Assembly: GCA_964020975.1 (NCBI GenBank)
Contig: OZ026623.1
Coordinates: 73,801,069-73,865,068, forward strand
Origin: Hermodice carunculata
Taxonomy: Eukaryota; Annelida; Polychaeta; Eunicida; Amphinomidae
Direction: 5' to 3'
Length of the DNA: 64,000 nucleotides
The notes beneath the pieces are model-generated. The model did no database searches, had not been told where the DNA came from, and worked only from the letters and a program-made list of their open reading frames with translations. Each line of letters begins with the position of its first letter. Within the stretch, counting starts at the first letter, position 1. A program made the position numbers and the translations under genes. Shown in pieces: positions 48,501-56,993 of the stretch.

Positions 48501-51500
48501 ATAGTAATCTACAGGAATGTGTACATTTACCAATCAGTACCCAAATTGAAAAATTCATAAAAAATCACGACTCCACAGCAATGCCACCTTATGTCAGCTT
48601 TCTTTGAACGTTCAATACTGAATATTTCCACCAAGTTTCAGCATGATCTGAATGACACTTTTTGAAATGTCAAAAAATAGCAAAAACACACAACTATTCA
48701 TAAACAAGAGGCCCATGGGCCTAATGCTCTCCTGACCACCATCTCCAAAAATTCATTTTCTGAAATGTAGTCAATCCACGAACTTGAAAAATTAATCAAG
48801 GTCAACCATATTAAACTTCCACATGATACACATTTATGGTACATTCGGCATCATTCACCTTATTCTTTATCAAGATGCTGAATTGGATGTGACCTTGAAA
48901 ATAGGTCAAGCTTACACAATCATTTGGGTCATGGTCACCAAGAGTGTAGGTCACCAAGTCAAGTTTTACATGCAATGTACTCAATTGCAATTTTTATCTA
49001 GAGGCCCAATTCTCATTACCACTGGTGTCCAAACTACACCCTACCATTATAAAATCACCTCTTTCAACTTAACGGGTCTGGGAGCCTTACAAAAATAGGT
49101 CAAGGTCACTGATCTTATATATTAGCATTGGATATGATCTATTCTATCAATTTTGCTTATCTAATTCAATTATTTTTCGAGATGCTGAACTTTATACCTT
49201 TCAAAACATTTTAACTCATAATTTCTGTCAAAATATAGTACCACCACTAATATTATAACCAACCAAGATTTTGACCTCGTCTACAATCCCACTTAATTTT
49301 GTGAGGATCCATCAAAAATTAAGAATGCTGGACTGGTCACAAGATTTTCACATTTTGACCTGTTTATTACGTAATACTATATGTGGCACCACTAACATTG
49401 ATGTCAAAAAAGACTTCCATACACTTTACAACTTCCAAATATTACATGGACCTAACTCAAAAATTGCGGGGTGCATATTCATGAAATGACCCCTATATTT
49501 AAACTGGCAATTTGACATTGACTCTCAACTTGGATTAAAGAGTGTTACTGTTTGAAATATGTGCCCCACATCCAGATTTCCATGCATGGTCGGTTTGCTC
49601 AAATGGGGTAATAACTTTTGAAGTAAAACAATAAATCTGGACAACGGCCAAAATCCATAATTACTGGGTCACAGTGACCCAAAAAGTAGGCCACCAAATA
49701 CAGTTTTATGTACAATGTAATCAAGTGGCATTTTGATCTGAAGGCTCAATTCTCTTTGCCACTGATGTCCAAGCTATAGCCTACCATTACAGAATCACTT
49801 CTTTCAACTTTACAGGCATGGTAACCTCACAAAAATAGGTCAAGGTCACTGATATTCCATAACATTCTTGCATTGAAATTGGTCTATATATATTCTATAA
49901 GTTTAGCAAGTCTTATCCAATTATTTTCCTAATATGGAATTTTATATCTTAAAACACATTTTGGCTCATAATTTCTGCAAAACTATAGGTGGTGCCACTA
50001 GTATCGTTATGGACTTAGACTTTGACCTACCCCATAATCCCACCACAATTCATGACGATCTATTAAAAATTAAAGATACTAGACTATTCATAAGATTTTC
50101 ATATTTCCACCCATATATTACATAATACTGGAGGTGGCGCCACCAATATTGAAAGGGACATAGATTTTCATACACCTTATAAGTCTGTAAAGTTATACTG
50201 TGTTAACTTGAAAACTGTGGATGGTATCACACTAACAAGCAAAAGTTTTTGGACAGGCGGTCAGACAAGAGCGGTCGCATAAGCTCTGCGACCTTGGGTC
50301 AGCAGAGCTAAAAAAGCTTTCTTTATACTGAACAGCTGTTGATATTCTTTTTAAAACCAGCTTTAACTTATTATTTGCTTATGAGTAAATGTGCCTACCA
50401 TGCAGGTTTGAAGTGAATATTAACTAGAAGCTGGTCAGAGACCAAAAACCCCTCGGCCAGGGTTGATAACTGGGAAGTTTAGGTGAAGACCATGTACCTG
50501 CATGTCAGACAAGGTGGGGAGTCATTTACCTATAAATTCTTGGTCACACATGTTTCATCAAATGAAGTGAATGAGGTCACACTGCAGGCAAAAATATGGT
50601 GAACTTTGCTTGAATCTGCAAACTCCTCTAGTATCAGTGTGTGATTATACAGCTTAAGTATGTGTAGGTGACAGAGATAGAAGTTGCGGTAGGTCACAGA
50701 TATTCAATAGGCAGACTTATGGGAGAACAGTACTCATGACTGATCTTGACCTACTTGTAACCTTGAAGTATATCACATGTAGGTCAAGGTTACTTCTGTT
50801 TGACCTAATGACAAAGCTTTGGTGCAAATGCAATGAGAAAAGATATCATAACAAGGCCATTTTTCTTCTATGCAGCACCTGACCTAAATATGTGACCCAG
50901 TGACCTAGTTTTCACTAGATGTCTTAGACTTCCTTACTACCAACTGTCATAAATAATTGATGCAGCTACAATGATTAATTTTATATTTGGAGATATCATG
51001 GCATGGCCATTTTTCTTCAATGCAGCATTATGACCTAAATGTGACCTAGTTTTTGATAGGTGTCTGAGGCATCCTTAGAACCAACTGTCATAAATAATTG
51101 ATGAACCTACATTCAATATTTTTTTAAGTATTGTGTAAATGCTGTTCTTTCTACAGTGTAGTACTGTGACCTAAATGTGACCTACTGGCCTACTTTTCGA
51201 TAGGCACCTGAAACACATCAATGGCCCCGTGACAAAAAACTGGTCTCTGTAAAAGTGAGTATTTTTGGAGATATGGCCTTCACATGGCACGGATCGATGA
51301 ACGCATAGGTGACGACAATACCCCTATGGCTCAAACGGGCCGAGAGGTAAAAAGGAGATAAGTGTCACCAGATGAATAAATCTTGAGATCTTATGCATTG
51401 GTTGGTGACACAATCAAACACTGCGGGGTCTCACTCACCTTTGAGCACACTTTGCTCTCTGCCCATCTACCCTCCTCTCCAATAATTAGCACATCTGGGT

Positions 51501-52545
51501 CTCCCACATGGTACGGGTAGCTGCCGCAGACATTGGAGATGACCGGCAATTGGCTACAAGCCCCCTGTGGCTCATTGCTTGATTTTGCCTTGCTTTGGCA
51601 AGATACCTCTGCTTGTTAAAAAAATATACACAAAAATATTACGATCGATATATATTTTGTGATATGCAAAATAACCTGACAAATCTTGGATTTTTGTGTA
51701 AATCTGCTAGGAGAAACCAATTCCACAAGTAACCACACCACTGCTTTTTATGTCGAACAGATATTTCCTCCACTACTGCTTTTTAAATTTCACCACAATA
51801 CAACTACTGCATTATCAAGGCTGTCCAACGAGATCATGAAAGCAAAGTTTTGCTATTCAAAATTTCTCCAGATTTTCCAAAATATAAGTCTTTCTTAAAT
51901 ATGAAGTGGTGGGAAAAAATGCTAAAAACAACGAAAATTTTGATCAAGATTTTTAGCTCAACAGGACTGATTATGAATTCCATTTACTGTTTGAAACCTC
52001 TCCTTCAATTGCACTTTGTTGAGGTTGGACAACCTAACCAAGTATATCAGGTTCAGTTCACTGATAAAAGTGTTCCCAATATTGATTGCTGACATAAACT
52101 GATGACTAATATATAAGTGGCAGAAAAGGGACATATTTTAGTTTTCTAACGAGTAAAACAGAAGAGGACTCCTACCCAGGAAAAGGTCCATACATTTAAA
52201 ACTTGTCTTCAACGATCACTCGTATTGATCCCAAAATAGTGGTGAACATTTCAAAGCAGGTGAATTCTCTTATGAAAATTAAATATTGGTTTTTCAAGAC
52301 ACAGGAGTCTCTTATGGGAGTGGTCTTTCAAGAGGAGGAACTATCGTACCTGCAACATTAATCACTGTTGGACAATCTTCACATTCATCATAAGCCTGAT
52401 GAATATTGACTGCAATAGCATCACTGCCTGGGACTGTAACAAGCACGAGGGCCTCGATGGAGAATGTATTGCCAAAAAGTGCCTTACATATGGTGGTCAC
52501 AGACTCTGTCAACAAGGTCTTTAATCTCTCCTGATTTGGTTTCAT
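41670..52545 (-). CDS. Four-exon C2H2 zinc-finger gene (whole gene)
   Basis: Exons, in gene order: 52,545-52,350; 51,608-51,439; 47,081-45,038; 42,559-41,670. Every junction has GT-AG borders and matching phase (1, 0, 1). The coding length is 3,300 nt, exactly 1,100 codons, which strongly supports the model. The protein of about 1,099 residues has an N-terminal domain shared with the paralogue at 2.3 kb, a low-complexity middle with two tandem repeats, and a C-terminal finger array. By family it is probably a nuclear, DNA-binding regulator; target and role are unknown. The exon at 52,557 carries 12 nt of 5' UTR before the ATG, so a non-coding first exon must lie upstream, beyond the Penelope-like insertion. 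All four exons are apparently intact. The start Met is chosen because it aligns with that of the paralogue. Confidence 0.8.
42560..45037 (-). other. Intron 3 of the zinc-finger gene
   Basis: It lies between donor GTAGGC at 45,037 and acceptor CAG at 42,560. AT-rich, with a G-run and GGGAGGGAGG at about 43,210-43,240 and an RFX-type X-box at 43,837. No internal exon or repeat end is evident. Confidence 0.65.
43837..43850. promoter_or_regulatory. RFX-type X-box
   Basis: GTTGCCGGGGTAAC is a perfect inverted X-box (GTTGCC-GG-GGTAAC) of the kind bound by RFX factors. An ETS-like CTTCCTG lies 3 bp upstream. It is inside intron 3 of the zinc-finger gene. Possible enhancer or alternative promoter; function is inferred from motif only. 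Confidence 0.35.
45038..47081 (-). CDS. Exon 3: long repeat-rich middle region
   Basis: It starts GGTCGGTGT after acceptor GAGCAG at 47,082 and ends AAAAAG|GTAGGC at 45,038 (681 codons plus one base). It encodes residues 123-804: low-complexity Ser/Thr/Met-rich sequence with a 12-residue repeat (about 328-393) and a 9-residue repeat (about 496-687), then a basic tail (KFKVKKGIPIQPKKTDRR) that could act as a nuclear signal. No folded domain is visible. The acceptor's pyrimidine tract overlaps the end of a HINE. Confidence 0.8.
45388..45962 (-). repeat. 27-bp in-frame minisatellite (9-residue repeat)
   Basis: About 21 copies of a 27-bp unit encode GVTGVPASS variants (V/I, P/T and A/E changes). 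Both flanks hold older, more diverged copies (GMTNIPESC, GETSVLAAS, GRTSPSTF), so the array expanded from inside. The unit is divisible by three and lacks stops in any frame, so open frames also appear on the plus strand. Composition is Ser/Thr/Pro-rich and disordered. Confidence 0.95.
46270..46465 (-). repeat. 36-bp in-frame repeat (12-residue repeat)
   Basis: About five to six units encode DISSPTDSRHIT variants (DMSSPADRRHIT, DICSLTDSRHIT). It lies N-terminal to the 27-bp array in the same exon. Acidic/His/Ser-rich; function unknown. Confidence 0.9.
47100..48703 (+). mobile_element. HINE/pearl-like element beside exon 3
   Basis: The 5' end is ACAAGAG with stem GGGCTGT/ACAGCCC, then CGTCCTCAGCTGACCTTGCC. 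Diverged core units follow, including a second core type with AAGGAAGTTGGTTTTAAATA and ATCTCTGATAAAAA phrases repeated about three times (47.57-48.05 kb). The 3' end is lost where another element begins at 48,704. It lies in intron 2 of the zinc-finger gene, antisense to it, 19 bp from exon 3. Confidence 0.65.
48704..50314 (+). mobile_element. HINE-like element, second family
   Basis: The 5' end is ACAAGAG plus palindrome GGCCCATGGGCC, then AATGCTCTCCTGACC. The 3' end has a hairpin at 50,282-50,309 with arms AGCTCTGCGACC and GGTCAGCAGAGCT, then AAAAA. Two long diverged internal repeats (around 48.9-49.4 and 49.6-50.2 kb) share TAGGTCAAGGTCACTGATAT. Fragments of the same body occur at 59.6-60.0 and 62.85-63.1 kb. 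Non-coding, in intron 2 of the zinc-finger gene. Confidence 0.7.
50440..51356 (+). mobile_element. HINE-like element, third family
   Basis: 5' CCCCTCGGCCAGGG and 3' ACGGGCCGAGAGGTAAAAA are mutually inverted over CCTCGGCC/GGCCGAGAGG. Internal units share TGACCTAAATGTGACCTA and AACTGTCATAAATAATTGAT, spaced about 150 bp apart, three times. The ends are approximate. Confidence 0.5.
51439..51608 (-). CDS. Exon 2 of the zinc-finger gene
   Basis: This 170-nt exon was found by splice logic and homology. The acceptor AAGCAG is at 51,609 and the donor AAG|GTGAGT is at 51,438. Translation in the phase left by exon 1 gives VSCQSKAKSSNEPQGACSQL, then PVISNVCGSYPYHVGDPDVL and IIGEEGRWAESKVCSK. LPVISNVCGSY matches LPVISSVHGNY in the paralogue at 2 kb. 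It has no long open frame of its own. Confidence 0.8.
51609..52349 (-). other. Intron 1 of the zinc-finger gene
   Basis: 741 bp. The donor end (GTACGATAGTTCCTCC, 52,349 downward) is also the end of a MITE-like inverted repeat related to the MITE at 10,593. The paralogue at 2 kb has no intron at this place. No other features; small plus-strand frames at 51,686-52,092 look like chance. Confidence 0.6.
52300..52349 (-). mobile_element. MITE half-end at a splice donor
   Basis: GTCTTTCAAGAGGAGGAACT followed by ATCGTA closely follows the right end of the 10.6-kb MITE (GTCTCTCAAAGGAGGGACTA followed by CTGTA). The opposite inverted end was not found, so the copy is truncated or decayed. Confidence 0.5.
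52350..52545 (-). CDS. Exon 1 of the zinc-finger gene: N-terminal domain
   Basis: The acceptor TTTTTTCAG precedes 52,557. The ATG is at 52,545 and the donor GCAG|GTACGA at 52,349. It encodes 65 codons plus one base: LKTLLTESVTTICKALF and IEALVLVTVPGSDAIAVNI. It is homologous to the N-terminus of the paralogue at 2.3 kb, with a predicted helix followed by beta-strands. I know of no named domain; similar short N-termini occur in invertebrate zinc-finger proteins. Confidence 0.8.
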
Positions 52546-52580
52546 ATTTGACTGCACCTGAAAAAAGAACAAAACTAGGG

Positions 52581-52896
52581 GTTAAACAACAAAAGAAGGG
52601 ACAATTGATCTCTGTGAAACACAATAAGGATTTTATTCTGCGAACTTTTGCAGGCATTAGTATAGCCAAAGCTGCCTGCAGTTTAAGAGAACAGGAAATC
52701 AAGAAAGACTCTATCCATGATGAATCAGAACACAACGCCACACCCGACCTCCCACCTGTAGACGACCCCAACGATACTCCCTGTGAGGATGAAGCATGGA
52801 CTCCCCATATTCGTCTCCCAAAGAATCAACAGCTTGCCCTCATCAACGCACGCATAGAAACTGTTATAGAAAGCATCAAGAACATCCTGAACCAAC
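52581..52896 (+). repeat. 5' pseudo-LTR of the Penelope-like element
   Basis: This is the 5'-truncated upstream copy. It begins GTTAAACAACAAAAGAAGG and encodes the C-terminal part of the two-finger ORF (QLISVKHNKDFILRTFAG and onward). The reading continues past the repeat to a natural end (RSVLFDDLYLSTSSDSD, stop at about 52,952), showing the element's true C-terminus. Confidence 0.9.
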
Positions 52897-53309
52897 CCAG
52901 ATCAGTGTTATTTGACGATCTCTATCTATCTACTTCTTCAGATTCTGATTGATCTATTGAACTTATATGAATTACTATTTGCCCATTACTTCGAGTCCCT
53001 AATTTAAATACGATTTCAATCTCATACATACGTGCCTTAATATGATATATTATTTACTTTAATAAGCAAGGGACACACACTGACATTTATATTCTATATT
53101 CTTATATATTATCATAGTTGATAGAGTCTGATTACCACAAACAACAAAGATATTTAAATTCATTGAAGAGAACTTTATTACCAAAGATATTTGGAATCAC
53201 GCCAAGACATTCACAATTCACGCTCATGCATGACGTCATTTACCTGTTATTTTAAGATATTTTTGGCACCTCATTTTGTACATAAGGAGTAAGATTAGTA
53301 ATAAAATTC

Positions 53310-53367
53310 GAGCCTCCCCAAACCCTGAAGAAGGCCAGGTAGGCCGAAACATGTTGGGGGGAGGCTC
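53310..53367 (+). ncRNA. Hammerhead-ribozyme-like fold (type I)
   Basis: Stem I has ten pairs, GAGCCTCCCC (53,310-53,319) with GGGGAGGCTC (53,358-53,367), then a 3-base bulge AAA and two more pairs CC/GG. The core CTGAAGA is at 53,325-53,331. Stem II is GGCC/GGCC with loop AGGTA (53,333-53,345). GAAA is at 53,346-53,349. A minimal stem III AC/GU around AU is followed by T at 53,355, the expected cleavage position. One extra A (53,332) sits between core and stem II. Minimal stem III is the known trait of Penelope-like hammerheads, which are thought to work best as dimers. Self-cleavage is untested here. Confidence 0.7.
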
Positions 53368-53812
53368 CTCTTATACACTTGACCAGTTGGTTTGTTGTTT
53401 AACCTATTTTATTTATACATATTTTTCTCAACACACCTCTGTATCGCCTATGCCGATCCTGATCAAGATGTAAGCCTGCACCTCCAAGAATGTTGGTCCT
53501 CCATTCGCAATGACGAGCTTCACACCTCCTAATTGGTAGGACCCCTGCATCCCACGCGGATCCATTCTTTGTATCATCCGATGACTTAGGCCACGCTACG
53601 TACAAGGGCAGCTTTAATCTCATAATATTAACTTTATGAATCTTCTCTTCAATTACTCCTTTATCTTATCAAGCTTAAACTGACGTCATTTCAATTCCAC
53701 GCTATTATCTCACGTTAGCACTAGTAAGTTTTAAACATCATGACGTTCTCTTCATCAACGATCAACAGGGCCTACTCCATCTTCCCGTAACATTCTTTAT
53801 ATAGCCTTTATC

Positions 53813-54028
53813 ATGGATAATTATGATTTGATTGATCAGATGTCGGACTCATATGATGGGGATTACGTCATAGGCGTATTCTGCTTATACTGCAGTACTA
53901 GATTCTTCCATGAAAATGACGTTATATCACACTGCGAACAGGAACACCAAGAAGAACTACCCGCTTTTGTAACGGGCCCCATCTTTCCAATATACCACGA
54001 ACCTCATCCCATGGACAATGAAGAATAA
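53813..54028 (+). CDS. Small C2H2-finger ORF of the Penelope-like element
   Basis: A 71-residue frame with one finger, FCLYCSTRFF then HENDVISHCEQEH (C-x2-C-x12-H-x4-H), in an acidic protein. It lies in the leader between the hammerhead-like fold and the polyprotein-like region. A stand-alone finger ORF in this position is not part of the standard Penelope-like plan. It could bind the element's RNA or DNA; this is inferred. Confidence 0.55.
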   Translation: MDNYDLIDQMSDSYDGDYVIGVFCLYCSTRFFHENDVISHCEQEHQEELPAFVTGPIFPIYHEPHPMDNEE

Positions 54029-54303
54029 TCACAGGTGGGCTCCTTCATTCCAACAATTTTCCTGAATTGAAGCACCTCAATTTATACTTTAGCTTCGTAT
54101 TCTAAGCTCAATCAACCCCTCCGTATCATTCCTCCTGTGGTTTCCTAGCTTGCAGATTTTATAATCAATGAAAAGAACAGCCTCTGATTATATTTCTCAA
54201 GACTTATACAAGACTATGACAAACCCCGGTCTACGAGTTCCAATGGATTCAAACACTACTACCACACCTCTCACCACACCTCTTAGGATAAATTGATAGC
54301 AAC

Positions 54304-54636
54304 ATGCCTCTATACAGAACACTACAGAAATTAAACTTAGGCCTAGCCAGAGCCTCTCACCATCATCAATTTTTGCAAGGATGCCTGGACCAAAACAACT
54401 GCCCTGCAGGTCTAACCATCAAGATTGCACCTCAAGTTCCACATATAGACCCGAAGTTCTTATTAGATTGGCAAGTCATCACGGAAGAAGCTCAAAAGAA
54501 GTATATCCAGTGTCTCCAATCCTATTGGTTCACACACATTTCTTTTCTAGAATCTGAGATCCAAAACACTTATAGTTTATTCCCAGAGGACACCTCAGGA
54601 GATGAGTTAATTTTCATAAAAAAACACTTTAAGTAA
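54304..54636 (+). CDS. N-terminal region of the Penelope-like protein
   Basis: A 110-residue frame (MPLYRTLQKLNLGLARASHH onward) with no catalytic motif. It is followed at about 54,770-54,860, in another frame, by LTEHEKAVLARGLNFLP, the conserved pre-RT block of Penelope-like proteins. These pieces belong to the N-terminal part of the same protein family but lie in different open frames from the RT. Confidence 0.55.
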   Translation: MPLYRTLQKLNLGLARASHHHQFLQGCLDQNNCPAGLTIKIAPQVPHIDPKFLLDWQVITEEAQKKYIQCLQSYWFTHISFLESEIQNTYSLFPEDTSGDELIFIKKHFK

Positions 54637-54920
54637 ACAAAAAGCTAACGAAGAATTCAGGCTTAAAAACAGACGACAGCAAAAATGGGACGGAGATTCC
54701 ACAAGAAGAAGATCTGGCGGCAGATCAAACGCAAACAATCAAAGAAGATTGACACCTCAACCATCATCAACTTATCTTCAATTAGCTTAACAGAACATGA
54801 AAAAGCTGTATTAGCCAGGGGCCTTAATTTTTTGCCCCACTCCCTCTCGCACCTCTAGAAGAGACATATACGTTGATGTTTTTTGTTTCAACAGAACATT
54901 GAGACTCACACATTATTTTC

Positions 54921-56507
54921 ATGTTAACAATCCAACTCCCTCTCCTCCTCCAGATGACAATTCGGGCCAGAAAAGACCCCTCCCCCCCTTCAAACTCGCC
55001 TTTCACCCCTAGAAAAAATTTGTGCAAGGAACTAGATCTATACATTGATACTTTAGAAACCAGTATCGCTTCTTTACAAATTAAGGGAAACTTCAAAAAT
55101 AACTTTAATAAAGAACTTTGGTCGGCACTTTTACATCTCAAACAAAACAAGAACATTGTTATAAGGCCAGCCGATACAGGAGGTTCTATAGTAGTACAAG
55201 ACATTAAGGATTACATAGAGGAAGGCCTGCGCCAATTAAATGATCCTTCAGTTTACAAAAAGGTAGAAAAAGATTTAACTACCTCCTTTAATAATGAAAT
55301 TAATAATTTCATCATCGACATGCATAAGAAGGGACATTTAACACAAACGGACAAAAAACTTTTAATCACTTCTCATCCACGTACTCCGGTTTTATACTTG
55401 TTACCAAAAATTCACAAACCTACAAGGCCACCTCCGGGAAGACCCATTGTCTCTGCGGTAAATAGTCCCACAGAGAACATTTCATCATACGTAGACTCTT
55501 TCCTTCAACCTTTGGTTCCACAAATTCCATCGTACATAAAGGATACTACAGATTTTTTAAACAAACTTTCACAAGTTCCCTTCGACAACGATGACATTTT
55601 TGTCACAATTGATGTCACTTCTTTATACACTAATATCCCCCATCACGAAGGACTCTCGGCCGCAAAAGATGCCTTACAAAAAAAAACAAACCAATCTCCA
55701 CACACGTGGCTCCTCCTAAAGCTAATTCACCTAGTTCTTACTCACAATTGCTTTAAATTTGACGATCAATTTTATTTACAAATCTCCGGCACGGCTATGG
55801 GTACCAAAATGGCGCCAAATTATGCTAATTTATTCATGCGTGACCTAGAAACACGCATACTACAACAAGCCCAATTGAAACCGAAAGTGTGGTGGCGGTT
55901 CATAGACGATATTTTCATGACCTGGCCACATGGAGAGGACACCCTTAAATGCTTTTTATCTTATATCAATACCTTTCACCCTACAATCAAGTTTACACAC
56001 GAATTTTCTACGGAAAGCATATATTTCCTAGATGTACTCATCGAGAAACAAAACAACCACATCCATACAAGCGTATATTATAAGCCTACGGACAATCACA
56101 TGTATCTACGCTACGATTCAGCTCACCCTAAACATTGCCTCCAAGCTATCCCTTACAGCCATGCACTTAGAATTCGTCGCATATGTTCTGAGATTAGTAC
56201 CTTCAATCTTCAAGCTTCTCATTTAAAAAAAAAACGGATTCTGTGCGGATACCCTAAAAATCTAATTGAGGAAGCCATATCCAAAGCGGCCAGTATCGAT
56301 CGATCTACATTGCTATCCTATCAAGCCAAATCTTCAGATCTGACGCGAATCAATTTCATCACCACATACAATCCATCCTCCCCCCTATCAAATAGGGTTA
56401 TCCACAAAAATTGGGATCTTCTACTTTCCACGGTACCAAGCAGGACTATTTTTAAAGAAAAGCCCAGATTCACTTACAAGAGGGCCAGAAATATTAAAGA
56501 TTTATAA
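54921..56507 (+). CDS. Reverse transcriptase of the Penelope-like element
   Basis: 528 codons. RT motifs in order: ADTGGSIVV (about residue 84), LLPKIHKP (160), GRPIVSAVNSPTENIS (173), motif A TIDVTSLYTNIP (Asp 231), motif B GTAMGTKMAP (290), motif C FIDDIF (Asp 329 and 330), FLDV (369), then YYKPTDNHMYLRYDSAHPKH (386-405) and IPYSHALRIRRICS, a Penelope/Neptune signature. All catalytic aspartates are present. The annotated ATG is only the first in the open frame; the family's proteins start further upstream. The GIY-YIG part follows in the same frame but as a separate ORF. Confidence 0.9.
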   Translation: MLTIQLPLLLQMTIRARKDPSPPSNSPFTPRKNLCKELDLYIDTLETSIASLQIKGNFKNNFNKELWSALLHLKQNKNIVIRPADTGGSIVVQDIKDYIEEGLRQLNDPSVYKKVEKDLTTSFNNEINNFIIDMHKKGHLTQTDKKLLITSHPRTPVLYLLPKIHKPTRPPPGRPIVSAVNSPTENISSYVDSFLQPLVPQIPSYIKDTTDFLNKLSQVPFDNDDIFVTIDVTSLYTNIPHHEGLSAAKDALQKKTNQSPHTWLLLKLIHLVLTHNCFKFDDQFYLQISGTAMGTKMAPNYANLFMRDLETRILQQAQLKPKVWWRFIDDIFMTWPHGEDTLKCFLSYINTFHPTIKFTHEFSTESIYFLDVLIEKQNNHIHTSVYYKPTDNHMYLRYDSAHPKHCLQAIPYSHALRIRRICSEISTFNLQASHLKKKRILCGYPKNLIEEAISKAASIDRSTLLSYQAKSSDLTRINFITTYNPSSPLSNRVIHKNWDLLLSTVPSRTIFKEKPRFTYKRARNIKDL

Positions 56508-56954
56508 TGTCCCTCAGACATTTTCAGTATCAGCAAACCCAAAGGTTGTGAGCCATGCAATAAACCCTGCCCTACCTGCCCATATATGGAAAAAACTTCT
56601 ACCTATAGATCCACTGTTTCCAAAATCACTTACCACATTACTCAATATATCAATAGCCAATCATTCAACGCTATTGACCTATTGAACTGCAACAGATGTG
56701 GCATCCAATACGTGGGCCAAACGTCCCAAACTTTGAATAAAAGAATTTCACAACATAGGTTAGATATCACCAACCATAGGGACACATCCATAGCAACCCA
56801 CTTTAATTCTGAAAATCACACTATTAACGATTTGAGAGCCATAGGCATATACGTTGTTCACGGACGTAGCACGTCGGTACGTCTCGCTACGGAAAGCTCG
56901 TGGATCAACGAGCTCCGTACCATTCACCCGTTAGGCCTAAATCAAAAGGAATAA
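56508..56954 (+). CDS. Cys-rich linker and GIY-YIG endonuclease
   Basis: Same frame as the RT. The linker GCEPCNKPCPTCPYM has paired cysteines typical of the family. The endonuclease has CGIQYVGQTSQTLNKRISQH (the GIY-YIG motif as IQY-VGQ, with the conserved Arg), a central His and ATESSWINELRTIHPLGLN with the metal-binding Glu. It nicks target DNA for target-primed reverse transcription in this family. The first in-frame ATG is at 56,586. Whether it is expressed as a fusion with the RT, for example by read-through, or separately cannot be told from sequence. Confidence 0.85.
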   Translation, partial: CPSDIFSISKPKGCEPCNKPCPTCPYMEKTSTYRSTVSKITYHITQYINSQSFNAIDLLNCNRCGIQYVGQTSQTLNKRISQHRLDITNHRDTSIATHFNSENHTINDLRAIGIYVVHGRSTSVRLATESSWINELRTIHPLGLNQKE

Positions 56955-56993
56955 CACCACCATCATAGGACAGATAGAGCATTTGTATCAAAG

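Noticed and set aside
52464-52952. 162-codon plus-strand ORF as a gene
   Set aside because: It begins in antisense of a host exon and continues into the truncated upstream copy of the Penelope-like element. The join is an insertion junction.
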